From: Emticicia sp. C21
GTDB taxonomy: Bacteria > Bacteroidota > Bacteroidia > Cytophagales > Spirosomataceae
DNA: 64,000 nucleotides
Direction: 5' to 3'
NCBI RefSeq assembly: GCF_003418935.1
Contig: NZ_QVMT01000006.1
Location: forward strand, 310,001 to 374,000
A program made the position numbers and the translations under genes. Below the pieces are notes generated by a model, which saw nothing but the letters and a program-made list of their open reading frames with translations, had not been told where the DNA came from and did no database searches. This document shows positions 44,512 through 53,197 of the stretch, piece after piece. Positions within the stretch are counted from its first letter, which is position 1, and the number at the start of each line of letters is the position of its first letter.

Positions 44512-45803
44512 ACATTGATATTCAGCAGATAGATAGAATGGTAATTGCGCTAGCTGAAAAGAATAATATTTCTTTAGAAAATGCAGAAGAGATGCTTGGT
44601 AAACACCAAGTAATATTAAGTGCAAGTGAAGAAATAAAAGTTTCTTATCATTTGCAAGCGGCTTTTTTAACTTGCTATAATATTGCCAATAGAGTTTTTA
44701 AAGGTGGGGTAATATGTAATTTGCCTAATTATATTCCAAATCTTTTAAAATTTAATAAAGAGTCATTTATAGAAATATTAAGTGATTTCTTTCCTTTGAA
44801 TGAGGTAGAACAGAGATTTAATGAAGCACCTAAAATTCTTTTTGGTAAACAACCATTAGCTTCGAATGAAGTAGAAATAACTTGTTCAAATTGGCAAGGA
44901 GGACTAAACTTCTATGAATCAGAAAGATTTGAATTAAAAGGTGCGGGGAATAGTATTTCTTTAGGAGCTTGCCTTGCAAGTGCTTATGCATTATTTTGGG
45001 CATTTAATCGAATATACTCTATAACAGAAGATTATTATAAGGAGTCCTTTGGATTTTCCTTATGGAATAATTCTTTAGAATTAGACTGGAATAGTAGTAA
45101 TGGAGAAGGGCCAGAAAAAATATATTTACCTTCAAAAATTTGGTCAGTGGGATTAGGTCATCTAGGGCAGGCATATTTATGGATTATATCTCTGCTTAAA
45201 TCTAAGCAAGATTACGAGATACTGCTTCAAGACTATGATAAATTAGGTATTGAAAATTTGGGTGCTCAAATCTTAAGTTTTGAACATCAAGTAAATAAAA
45301 GTAAGGCAAGAATATGTGCTGAATTTTTAGAAAAAGTTGGTATCAACTCTAAAATTATAGAGAAAAAATTTATCGAATCTGACCAAAGTGATGAGTCATT
45401 AAATGATTTTGAAGTTTTGCTTACGGGTCTTGATAATATTCAGTCTAGACGAAAAATTGACACAACTCGATTTAAAATTTGTTTAGATGGTGCTACTAAT
45501 GGTAAACTCATAAATTTTGACTCTTTCACTTTTAGGAATTTAAGTCTTTCACAAAAGAAACCACCTGAAATATGGCAAGAAAATCAAGCTATTAACGAAA
45601 TTCTTCATGAAAATCTTTATAGAATGGTTGAAGAAAAAGGAGGTTGTGGAGTATTGACAAATATAGGTATTTCTACACCTTTTGTTGGGCTTTTTGGAGC
45701 AAGCATTCTAGTTTCAGAATTAGTTAAAATGATGAATAAAGGTACTCCAATAAAATACTTTTCCGGAAAAATGAGTACAATTAACTCATATACAATGAAC
45801 TAG
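44508..45803 (+). CDS. ThiF/E1-like ubiquitin-activating family protein
   Basis: The 431-residue protein has an unassigned N-terminal half (1-205) and a ThiF-fold adenylation domain with nucleotide motif G215-LGHLGQ. Next comes LQDYDKLGIENLGAQ in the position of the usual D-x-D-x-V-x-x-SNLNRQ, where the Arg is replaced by Ala. GLDNIQSRRKID and CLDGATNG follow. A GGCG near residue 383 may hold the thioester Cys. E1 enzymes adenylate the C-terminus of a ubiquitin-like protein and pass it to E2. It completes a Ubl/E2-JAMM-E1 operon. Confidence 0.85.
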   Translation: MNIDIQQIDRMVIALAEKNNISLENAEEMLGKHQVILSASEEIKVSYHLQAAFLTCYNIANRVFKGGVICNLPNYIPNLLKFNKESFIEILSDFFPLNEVEQRFNEAPKILFGKQPLASNEVEITCSNWQGGLNFYESERFELKGAGNSISLGACLASAYALFWAFNRIYSITEDYYKESFGFSLWNNSLELDWNSSNGEGPEKIYLPSKIWSVGLGHLGQAYLWIISLLKSKQDYEILLQDYDKLGIENLGAQILSFEHQVNKSKARICAEFLEKVGINSKIIEKKFIESDQSDESLNDFEVLLTGLDNIQSRRKIDTTRFKICLDGATNGKLINFDSFTFRNLSLSQKKPPEIWQENQAINEILHENLYRMVEEKGGCGVLTNIGISTPFVGLFGASILVSELVKMMNKGTPIKYFSGKMSTINSYTMN

Positions 45804-45826
45804 TAATTGATGATTTGACCAATAAA

Positions 45827-45856
45827 AAACCGTCCTCCAAAATTGAAAGACGGTTT
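45827..45856. terminator. Bidirectional terminator after the E1-like gene
   Basis: AAACCGTC (45827-45834) pairs with GACGGTTT (45849-45856), with A-rich and T-rich flanks. It separates the E1-like gene from the convergent acyl-CoA dehydrogenase gene. Confidence 0.8.
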
Positions 45857-45908
45857 ATTGATTTTTAGTTGTTGATTATTTGAGTTTTAAAAACTACTTC
45901 TATTAATA

Positions 45909-47708
45909 TCAGAATATGTATTTATTCTCCTCAATCATCGCTTCCGCTACGCGGCGACGAGCATTTTTGAGGTTAAATGGTTCAATCTTTGTAAAACGCT
46001 TCAAGCCCATTAGCATTACTCTTAGTTCATCGCCCTCGGCAAATGAAGTAATGGCTTCTTTACCTGCATTGTTTACTCTGTTTACGGCCTCATGTAGATA
46101 AATCATCGCCATATCTTTTTGTAAGGCTGCGGCTGCTTCACCTTTAATGCCTATCAGTTTTTCTACTCTTAATAAAGCCGATTCTGCGGCGTAAATTTCA
46201 ATGCCCATATCAGCAATATTCATCAGAATTTCCTGTTCGCTTGATAGCGACATCATGAATTTTTGTACTGCCGCACCTGCTACCATTAAAGCAGCTTTTT
46301 TCAGATTTTTCAACACTTTCTTTTCTGCGGCAAACAATGTATCCTCGTCAGAAGCACCAAAATCAGGAATCGACATGATTTCTTTTGCTACCGCCATCGC
46401 AGGTCCCATCAGGTCAATTTCGCCTTTCATGGCACGTTTCAACAACATATCTACAATCAACATACGGTTGATTTCGTTGGTGCCTTCAAAAATGCGGTTG
46501 ATACGGGCATCACGGTAAGCACGTTCCATCGGAGCATCAGCTGAATAACCCATACCACCATATACCTGCAAGCTTTCGTCGACAGTATAATCTAATACTT
46601 CCGAGCTATGCACTTTCATGATAGCACATTCAATCGAGAATTGCTCCAAAGCTTTTAGTTTTGCCTCGGCATCATTCAAGCCCTGTGCTTTCAGGTCTAA
46701 AATGGCATCATCAATATTTTGTCCGGCTCTGTAGTTAGCAGATTCAGAAGCAAAAATACGGGTAGCCATTTCAGCCAGTTTATATTTAATAGCCCCGAAC
46801 GTGGCGATCGAAACACCAAACTGTTTGCGTTCGTTGGCATAGTTAATGGCATGGCCTAACGAACCTTTCGAACCTCCTATAACGGCAATACCTAATTTGA
46901 TACGACCAATATTCAGGATATTTACGGCAATTTTAAAGCCATTCCCACGGCTCGAAAGCATGTTTTCAACAGGTACCTGGCAATCGTTGAAGAAAATCTG
47001 ACGTGTATCAGAGCCTTTGATACCTAATTTATGCTCAGGCTCATTCATCGTGATACCATTAAAGGTTTTTTCCACGATAAAAGCTGTTAAGTTTTTATCA
47101 TCATCTATTTTGGCAAAAACAATAAACAAATCTGCGAAACCACCATTGGTAATCCACATTTTTTGTCCGTTGATGATATAATGCTTACCATCAGCTGATA
47201 GAACCGCTTTCGCTTTACCTGAATTAGCATCAGAACCTGAATCCGGCTCGGTTAAGCAATAAGCTGCTTTCCATTCGCCTGTAGCTAATAGCGGTAAATA
47301 TTTAGATTTTTGCTCTTCGTTACCATAGTATACAATCGGCAAAGTACCGATACCCGTGTGGGCTGATTGCGCAACTGAAAAAGAATGACCTTGACCCAAT
47401 GCCTCGGCTACGAGCATAGAAGTATTGAAATTCATACCGAATCCGCCGTATTCTTCCGGTACTGCTGTACCTAACAATCCTAATTCACCTGCTTTTGTCA
47501 TTAATGAGGACATCAGTTCAGGCGATTTGGCATTGTCAATCTCGTTTAAGCGTGGGTGGATTTCTGTACGCAAAAAATCGCGACAGGTTTCGGCAATCAT
47601 TAGTTGTTCTTCTGAAAACTCTTCCGGAATGAAAATCTGATGTGCTTCAACATCTTTTATCAAGAACTCTCCTCCTTTAATAGAGGCCTTATTTTCAGTT
47701 GCTACCAT
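45909..47708 (-). CDS. Acyl-CoA dehydrogenase with C-terminal extension
   Basis: This FAD enzyme would catalyse the first oxidation of fatty-acid beta-oxidation. The 599-residue product starts at the ATG at 47706-47708 (MVATENKAS). The core shows AAYCLTEPDSGSDANSG, MWITNGGFADLFIVFA and QVYGGMGYSADAPMERAYRDARI, and a helical C-terminal extension follows (about 430-599), as in very-long-chain/AcdA2-type enzymes. Two copies of a 14-bp inverted repeat identical in form to one on the marR promoter (59967-59982) overlap its promoter, so MarR-type repression is expected. Confidence 0.93.
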   Translation of the reverse strand: MVATENKASIKGGEFLIKDVEAHQIFIPEEFSEEQLMIAETCRDFLRTEIHPRLNEIDNAKSPELMSSLMTKAGELGLLGTAVPEEYGGFGMNFNTSMLVAEALGQGHSFSVAQSAHTGIGTLPIVYYGNEEQKSKYLPLLATGEWKAAYCLTEPDSGSDANSGKAKAVLSADGKHYIINGQKMWITNGGFADLFIVFAKIDDDKNLTAFIVEKTFNGITMNEPEHKLGIKGSDTRQIFFNDCQVPVENMLSSRGNGFKIAVNILNIGRIKLGIAVIGGSKGSLGHAINYANERKQFGVSIATFGAIKYKLAEMATRIFASESANYRAGQNIDDAILDLKAQGLNDAEAKLKALEQFSIECAIMKVHSSEVLDYTVDESLQVYGGMGYSADAPMERAYRDARINRIFEGTNEINRMLIVDMLLKRAMKGEIDLMGPAMAVAKEIMSIPDFGASDEDTLFAAEKKVLKNLKKAALMVAGAAVQKFMMSLSSEQEILMNIADMGIEIYAAESALLRVEKLIGIKGEAAAALQKDMAMIYLHEAVNRVNNAGKEAITSFAEGDELRVMLMGLKRFTKIEPFNLKNARRRVAEAMIEENKYIF

Positions 47709-47754
47709 AGTATTAATAGTAAATTTTGTCTGAGTCAAAAGTGCGCACAATTGT

Positions 47755-47811
47755 TATGCGTGCATACTGTTACAAAGATAAAGAATTTTGAAAATATTAT
47801 GCAAGCATACT
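47755..47811 (-). promoter_or_regulatory. Acyl-CoA dehydrogenase promoter with two MarR-type operators
   Basis: The minus-strand -7 box TATCTTTG (47773-47780) and TTG -33 box (47802-47804) have a 21-bp spacer. Operator A, AGTATGC-TT-GCATA (47798-47811), covers the -33 box. Operator B, AGTATGC-AC-GCATA (47755-47768), covers the start of transcription. Confidence 0.8.
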
Positions 47812-47840
47812 ATTGATTTTTTTTAGCGCAATAATCAGGC

Positions 47841-48617
47841 TTATTTTTTACGGACTAAAAACAGCAATTGCTGTCCATGTTGGTAGACAGGTTTTTCGTC
47901 GGGGTCGTTAATCTGGGTGAGTTTGAAAAGTGTAAGTGTATCTCTTTTTGATATGAAACCATATTGGTCGGCAGTTCCTTTATTATTCAGAATAATCAGG
48001 TCCCCACTTTCGTTGGCGGCACAATCACCATTTACACAAATGGTATAAGTCAGGTATTTATCCCAACCTTTAATCTGCCCGAATCTATCAAACTGAACTA
48101 TCTTAGCAGGAGAATCTCCTTCTACCATATCCCATGAGCCCTCTAATAAAGTTTTATTAACGGCCGTTGGGAAAGCAATGGCTGGACTATAGCTCTTATC
48201 AATCAGGCTGCTATCTGCTCTGGTAAAAGTATAAACCCGGTTCAGGGCCTTGTCTACATAAGTTAACGTTTTGCTTGAAGAGTTATAAACGATTTCAGTT
48301 TCCGGGTCACGATTCAATTTCAGACGTAAGGTATCTCCACTTCTTTTAAAAGGAAGCGTAGTAGTTTCTACCTGACCATTAAAAACTGTGATAGAATCAG
48401 GAGTATTACTAAACAACAAAAGTTCGGTGGTATAAAACGGGATATTATCAGCAACTGTCATCGGAGAGTGAGTACTGGCGAGCGCATCTAAATATTCTTT
48501 ATTAAGCCAATGCCCTGATAAATTCGAAAGTGCTTTTTCTTTTTCACTGGTACTGCTGTCACAAGCATTTAATACAATAACTAAAGCTGAAAGGAAAAAA
48601 TAATGCAGTTTTTTCAT
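47841..48617 (-). CDS. Putative lipoprotein of unknown function
   Basis: I start it at the ATG at 48615-48617 because it gives a lipoprotein signal, MKKLHYFFLSALVIVLNAC, with Cys19. The remaining ~240 residues are strand-rich and include two lipocalin-like blocks (SGHWLNKEYLDAL and LLEGSWDMVEGDSP), so a META/lipocalin-type fold is possible. No family is certain. A TATATTTG at 48646-48653 could be its -7 box. It has no tight neighbour. Confidence 0.72.
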   Translation of the reverse strand: MKKLHYFFLSALVIVLNACDSSTSEKEKALSNLSGHWLNKEYLDALASTHSPMTVADNIPFYTTELLLFSNTPDSITVFNGQVETTTLPFKRSGDTLRLKLNRDPETEIVYNSSSKTLTYVDKALNRVYTFTRADSSLIDKSYSPAIAFPTAVNKTLLEGSWDMVEGDSPAKIVQFDRFGQIKGWDKYLTYTICVNGDCAANESGDLIILNNKGTADQYGFISKRDTLTLFKLTQINDPDEKPVYQHGQQLLFLVRKK

Positions 48618-48694
48618 TGAAATGATGGGTATGCGTTTCTGATGGCAAATATACAATTGATTGAAAGATAGGAAAGGATAGAAGTTTAATAAAA

Positions 48695-48722
48695 AATCAG
48701 CTAAGACACCTCCTAGCTGATT
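48695..48722 (-). terminator. Terminator of the ADP-ribose/NAD operon
   Basis: On the minus strand AATCAGCTA pairs with TAGCTGATT (48714-48722 with 48695-48703), followed by TTTTTTATT. It lies 15 bp after the last gene of the 13-gene unit. Confidence 0.85.
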
Positions 48723-48737
48723 AATCTATTACAAATA

Positions 48738-50192
48738 TCAGGATTTTAGCCTTTTTCTAATCTCAGCCAACGAATCATCAATTAACAATTTACCATCTCT
48801 GAAAACCTCTCTCAACTCACCTTGTTTTTCTTCTTCCCAGCTACATTGGTCTTTTAGTTGATAATGGCCTTGTGGGTCTTTATAAATCTGAATCAATCCT
48901 TTGGCAGATTTCTTGGTGCCATCGTCCGTAATGGGGTCTTTATAAATTTCTCTTCCCTCGCCATTTACTTCGCCATAAGTGGCTTTCATAGCAAAACCAA
49001 AAGTATCACGCGTATTGTATTGATAGGTATAAGAGCCAATGCCTAATACTACGTTGGTAGAGGCAAAGCCTTTTTGTTTTAATCTTTCACAGATCTGAGT
49101 TGCTCTGTCAATCGTGATACTATCACCATAAATAGCACCTATTTTTGGGATTAATTCTTTATACCCTTTGGCATTAGTAGTACCACCAAAAGTATCCCAT
49201 AGCAATTCTATTACGCCTTTCTTTTCTTCAATGGTTTTTCCATCAGGATTCCCAGCGATAATATCCACAGGGTCTCCCGAATCAGGGCGGATTACTACTT
49301 TGCCTTCTCTATTCGTAATTTCTTCTTTCAAGGCGGGCAAATATTCGGTTAATACTTTCCATAAATCCCAGGTATCAGATACGATTGATACGATACCCTT
49401 AGGATAAATATCTGTAATCAGCCGTTTGAAGGTCTCATATTCACCTTCGTTAGTTCCCATACACATCACAGAGTGCTCGGTAGCAGCTACAGATCCACCA
49501 ATCAATTCGGTATCTGAATTGGCATTATAATAGGTTTCCAGAAACTGTAAGGTCGGGATAGTATCGGTACCTGTAAAACTCAATAAATGTCCTGAACCCG
49601 AAGTAACACTGGCTTCGATACCACCCATACCCCGCATGGAGAAATCATGCGCCTGCCAATCGACAAACTCGGGTACTGAAGAGGTTTCCTGCGCATATTT
49701 ATCTAAAATCCTGCGGTATTGTCTGGCAATTGTAGCAGACGTACAAGGCACCCAGATGGCGGTTGAAAGCAAGGTTTCAAAATAATTGGTGAGCCAGAAA
49801 AATTCAGGTTTGGTATTATACATCGTAAACATTGGTACACGTACGGGTACGCTTACACCCTCGGGCAATGCCTTGAAAACCATGGGAATATACCCTAAAT
49901 CGTGCAAAGCTTCTATATGGGCGGTACCTACCTGATTTTCGCCTAAATAATTATTAATAAAACGAGCATATTGTTTTACCACCACTTCTTTAGGTTGATT
50001 AAAAAAGTGATTCGTGAAATCTTCAATGATATATTTCTTCAAAAAATATTGTAAGCCAAAAAACACTACCTCATGGATGCTTTCGATTCTGCTTTTTCTA
50101 GGTGTCCAGTTAGAATACACTAATGTTGTACCTGTGGGATATTGTCTGCGATGGTCTACTTTATAGCCATCGGTTAATAATAAAGGATTCAT
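48738..50192 (-). CDS. Nicotinamide phosphoribosyltransferase homologue (NadV/NAMPT family)
   Basis: NAMPT joins nicotinamide and PRPP to give NMN. The 484-residue protein matches NAMPT throughout. Visible are TDGYKVDHRRQYP (Tyr10 and His14 in the substrate region), AHDFSMRGMGG (Phe184 and Arg187), the active-site His240 in AATEHSVMC, and IRPDSGDP and SKSAKGLI-like phosphate blocks. It is the last gene of the operon that contains a short PRPP-synthetase homologue. Phage and bacterial NAMPT homologues paired with such proteins can use ADP-ribose pyrophosphate instead of PRPP, giving NAD+ directly; which substrate applies here cannot be told by eye. Confidence 0.92.
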   Translation of the reverse strand: MNPLLLTDGYKVDHRRQYPTGTTLVYSNWTPRKSRIESIHEVVFFGLQYFLKKYIIEDFTNHFFNQPKEVVVKQYARFINNYLGENQVGTAHIEALHDLGYIPMVFKALPEGVSVPVRVPMFTMYNTKPEFFWLTNYFETLLSTAIWVPCTSATIARQYRRILDKYAQETSSVPEFVDWQAHDFSMRGMGGIEASVTSGSGHLLSFTGTDTIPTLQFLETYYNANSDTELIGGSVAATEHSVMCMGTNEGEYETFKRLITDIYPKGIVSIVSDTWDLWKVLTEYLPALKEEITNREGKVVIRPDSGDPVDIIAGNPDGKTIEEKKGVIELLWDTFGGTTNAKGYKELIPKIGAIYGDSITIDRATQICERLKQKGFASTNVVLGIGSYTYQYNTRDTFGFAMKATYGEVNGEGREIYKDPITDDGTKKSAKGLIQIYKDPQGHYQLKDQCSWEEEKQGELREVFRDGKLLIDDSLAEIRKRLKS

Positions 50193-50216
50193 AGCTATTT
50201 GTGATATATAAAAAAT

Positions 50217-50951
50217 TTACTTGTTTCTTCCTTTTTCGTCCGGATAGAGGCTTGGTAAAGGGTCACTTTGCCAGAATTCCTTCGAATCTACATCCATAAT
50301 AGTAAGGCTCCCTGTAAAAGCTGCCCCTGTATCTACATTCCACACATTGCAGCCATTCATCGGAACTGTCATATCATAATTAAGGGTAGGCGTATGGCCA
50401 ATATAGATTTCATAAAATTGGAGTAGCCGTTTAGGGTAAAGCTTTGAATCTTTTTTGATATGCTTATCCATCGTCAAAGCCATTTCCCAAAGCGTTCTGT
50501 CCCATTTAAAATTAGATGAATGGAATTCATGCGAAGGACCGTGCATAGAAGTAAATCCGGCATGTAAAAAAAGTCTGTTTTGTGCATCTACATGATAGAG
50601 CTTCATTCTTTCAAAGAAATTCAGGTGTTCTTGTCTTTGAGCTTCAGAGAGAAACGTATAGCTGTCTACAGTGGATGCTCCTCCATGAAATAACCAGGTT
50701 TTGTCCCATTCCCCCTCCCGCAACCAGTCTTCGCACCAGGAATCATGATTCCCGGTAATGAAAACGCAATGTTGCTTTTGATCCAGTTCTGTTAAAAACT
50801 GAATAACCTGAGCCGATTCACTCCAGCCATCTACATAATCGCCCAGAAAAATGAGTGTGTCTTGTTCGGTCAAATGGGCTCTTTCCAGCACTTGTTTTAA
50901 GGCTTTTAAGCCGCCATGTATATCGCCAATCACTAAAGTTCTTGGTCTCAT
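50217..50951 (-). CDS. PPP-family metallophosphatase
   Basis: The 244-residue phosphoesterase has the full PPP motif set: GDIHG, GDYVDG, GNHDSW, HAG and GHTPT. Relatives include ApaH, bacterial Ser/Thr phosphatases and nucleotide phosphatases. It overlaps kptA by 4 bp (ATGA). Since KptA makes ADP-ribose 1'',2''-cyclic phosphate, a phosphatase for its downstream product is plausible, but that is inference. Confidence 0.9.
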   Translation of the reverse strand: MRPRTLVIGDIHGGLKALKQVLERAHLTEQDTLIFLGDYVDGWSESAQVIQFLTELDQKQHCVFITGNHDSWCEDWLREGEWDKTWLFHGGASTVDSYTFLSEAQRQEHLNFFERMKLYHVDAQNRLFLHAGFTSMHGPSHEFHSSNFKWDRTLWEMALTMDKHIKKDSKLYPKRLLQFYEIYIGHTPTLNYDMTVPMNGCNVWNVDTGAAFTGSLTIMDVDSKEFWQSDPLPSLYPDEKGRNK

Positions 50952-51490
50952 AACTGTATATATTGTCTGGCTACTTCATCCGTAAGCCAAACGCCATTGT
51001 CTGATTGATAAAATAGTAAACCATCCTGATGCATTTGCGCTGCATTGATAGCCAATATTACGGGTTTTCCGTGTCTTGAGCCTACTTTATGAGCGGTTTC
51101 TTTTTCCTTGCTTAAATGCACATGCTGGCGACTCATTTTCTGGATGCCTTGTTCAAGAATGGAAGCCAGATTCTTTTCGGCTGTGCCATGATACAATACT
51201 TCAGGCGGAGCAACAGGTTTTAATGCCAGATCTATTTCGACTGAATGCCCCTGATTCGCCCGAATCATGGTTTTGTCTTCGCTAAAAGAAAACCGCTTTT
51301 TATCATTGGTTGCTACAATTTCTTCTAATTCTTCTATCGAAAAACGTATGCCTCTTTTGGCTGATTTCTGCATTAATTCTGCTACTTCAGCCCAGCCGTT
51401 TTCGTTGAGTATCAGACAAATTTCCTGCGGCTGATGCCTGAGCACCAGACTCAGAAATTTGCTGATTGATTTTTTATGTTCTTCTGTCAT
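50948..51490 (-). CDS. kptA: RNA 2'-phosphotransferase, KptA/Tpt1 family
   Basis: Tpt1 moves an internal RNA 2'-phosphate to NAD+, giving repaired RNA, nicotinamide and ADP-ribose 1'',2''-cyclic phosphate. The family can also ADP-ribosylate nucleic-acid ends. The 180-residue protein has the winged N-domain with FLSLVLRHQP (Arg18, His19) and the ART-like domain with RANQGHS, LYHGT and HVHLS, so the Arg/His catalytic set is complete. It overlaps the phosphatase gene by 4 bp and follows the glycohydrolase gene by 95 bp. Confidence 0.94.
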   Translation of the reverse strand: MTEEHKKSISKFLSLVLRHQPQEICLILNENGWAEVAELMQKSAKRGIRFSIEELEEIVATNDKKRFSFSEDKTMIRANQGHSVEIDLALKPVAPPEVLYHGTAEKNLASILEQGIQKMSRQHVHLSKEKETAHKVGSRHGKPVILAINAAQMHQDGLLFYQSDNGVWLTDEVARQYIQL

Positions 51491-51585
51491 GTGTTATTCG
51501 ATTTTAAAACTAAGCAGTAAATAAATTATAATTCCTGATAAAGGTAAGAATGTGGATGATTTTTTATTTGTTGGTTTTAAAATGA

Positions 51586-52551
51586 TTATAAACCCGTTTT
51601 TAAAGCCAGCCTATTACCCAACTCATCAATATCATCTTTTCTTGCCAGACTATCAATCCATTCGTTAGGGATGCTTTCATAACCATATAACAATCCGGCC
51701 AATCCTCCGGTAACTGCTCCGGTTGTATCTGTATCGCTGCCTAAATTAACTGCTTTCAAAACAGCATCTTTATAATTGTCAGTATGAAACAAACACCAGA
51801 ACGAAGCTTCCAGAGTGTCAAGCACATAGCCTGATGAGCCTATCTCAGCCTCATAATATTCATGAATAGGAAGAATGGTATAATTACCAATAGGATTTTG
51901 TAAAATACGATGGTATTTATCTATTTCCATCTGTGAGCAAATAGCATTATTATTCAAAAAATCATTTACACTTTTAACCGTCTCGGCATAAGCTTTCCAT
52001 TTATCTTTTAATGCCATGATTTGCAAAGCCATTTCTGTATAAATAAAGCATCCTAAAACAGAGCGGATATGCGCATGTGTAAGTGATGATACCTCTTTTA
52101 CGATTTGGAATCTTTTCTTAATAGGCAAGTCTTTGGTATAAAAAACAAGCGATAAAATGCGCATCAATGAACCATTGCCATTACTCTCCTCGCCTGTTCC
52201 TCCAGCGAGGGTGGGCGTAATCCCCTTAGACAAGCTATGAATGGCTTGTGAGGTAGCAATGCCAATATCGAAAACTTTGCCATGAGGTGTCCAGACTTCA
52301 GCATTGTACCAGCCGACAAATAGTTGAGCCAATAATTTTAAATCATAACCTTTACATAGCATTTCAGCCAGACAAAAAGTAAGAGAGCTATCATCAGACC
52401 ATGTACCCGCAGGTTGGCCATGTGTGCCATAACCTGTCATAAAAGTTACAGGGTTTTGTTTCAGATATTCTCTTGATTTAAACTCAACAGGTACACCTAA
52501 GGCATCGCCTACAGCTACTCCGAATAAGGCACTATGTATAAGACTTTTCAT
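51586..52551 (-). CDS. ADP-ribosylglycohydrolase (DraG/ARH family)
   Basis: This 321-residue enzyme would remove ADP-ribose from modified protein side chains or other adducts with two Mg2+ ions. It starts at the ATG at 52549-52551 (MKSLIHSALFGVAVGDALG), 4 bp after the DUF4291 stop; a longer frame upstream adds a hydrophobic stretch overlapping that gene and is not used. The metal-binding Thr-Asp-Asp is in GTWSDDSS and the Asp pair in GSDTDTTGAVTGG. Confidence 0.94.
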   Translation of the reverse strand: MKSLIHSALFGVAVGDALGVPVEFKSREYLKQNPVTFMTGYGTHGQPAGTWSDDSSLTFCLAEMLCKGYDLKLLAQLFVGWYNAEVWTPHGKVFDIGIATSQAIHSLSKGITPTLAGGTGEESNGNGSLMRILSLVFYTKDLPIKKRFQIVKEVSSLTHAHIRSVLGCFIYTEMALQIMALKDKWKAYAETVKSVNDFLNNNAICSQMEIDKYHRILQNPIGNYTILPIHEYYEAEIGSSGYVLDTLEASFWCLFHTDNYKDAVLKAVNLGSDTDTTGAVTGGLAGLLYGYESIPNEWIDSLARKDDIDELGNRLALKTGL

Positions 52552-52555
52552 TGTT

Positions 52556-53197
52556 TTAATTGGTAATATTGATTCCAATGCGCTTACAAATACTTTCATC
52601 CATAATTTCAATAACTTCTTCAACTGGCACTTGCAACGCGTCTAATCTTTTTGATTTCACATATTCATATTGTTCTTTTACAAAAGGAGTAATGTCGTCA
52701 ATCTTGATAATCCAATCTGTGCAGAATTTTCTAAGTATCTCTCCTTTTAGTCCCAACTGTATAGCTTTTCTTGCAATTTTGTTTCCATATGGATCATGGT
52801 CTGGGTCCCATTGCAACCGCACTTGGGTTTTAGCTAATTCTTGCTGCCATTTTTCTCTGGAATCAAAAAGTGCATCGTCAAATGAAGAAATAGTGGCTTG
52901 CTTTAAAATTTCTTCAAAGTGTATCTGAGAAATAGTAATAGCTAAAATATGTTGTTGATGATCCTTAGATGCCCAACCTGCCCGATGCATCATCCAGAGA
53001 AAACCGGGTTTTATCCATGACATTCTATTAAAACTATAGTGTTCTCCGCCAAATTTTTGGTGTATAATAGCATACCTGGCTATGCTTGGGTTAAATGCCT
53101 GATAAACAATTATATTATCCTCTACTTTTTGACCAATAACATATTTACCCTCTTTCGGTAATCTATTGAAGTGTTGTATGTAGCTTCCGGATTTCAT
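52556..53197 (-). CDS. DUF4291 domain-containing protein
   Basis: The 213-residue protein is recognised by EDNIIVYQAFNPSIARYAI, NRMSWIKPGFLWMMHRAGW and QWDPDHDPYG, the family hallmarks. No function is known to me. Several ADP-ribosyltransferase-fold families have such Tyr/Arg/Trp-rich cores, but I cannot show that fold here. It overlaps the PARG gene by 4 bp, so it belongs to the ADP-ribose unit. It may be the transferase or the substrate-binding part of that unit. Confidence 0.88.
   Translation of the reverse strand: MKSGSYIQHFNRLPKEGKYVIGQKVEDNIIVYQAFNPSIARYAIIHQKFGGEHYSFNRMSWIKPGFLWMMHRAGWASKDHQQHILAITISQIHFEEILKQATISSFDDALFDSREKWQQELAKTQVRLQWDPDHDPYGNKIARKAIQLGLKGEILRKFCTDWIIKIDDITPFVKEQYEYVKSKRLDALQVPVEEVIEIMDESICKRIGINITN

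Noticed and set aside
52552-52623. Longer start for ADP-ribosylglycohydrolase with a hydrophobic leader
   Set aside because: It would overlap DUF4291 by 68 bp; the ATG at 52551 lies 4 bp after that stop and begins directly with the family motif.
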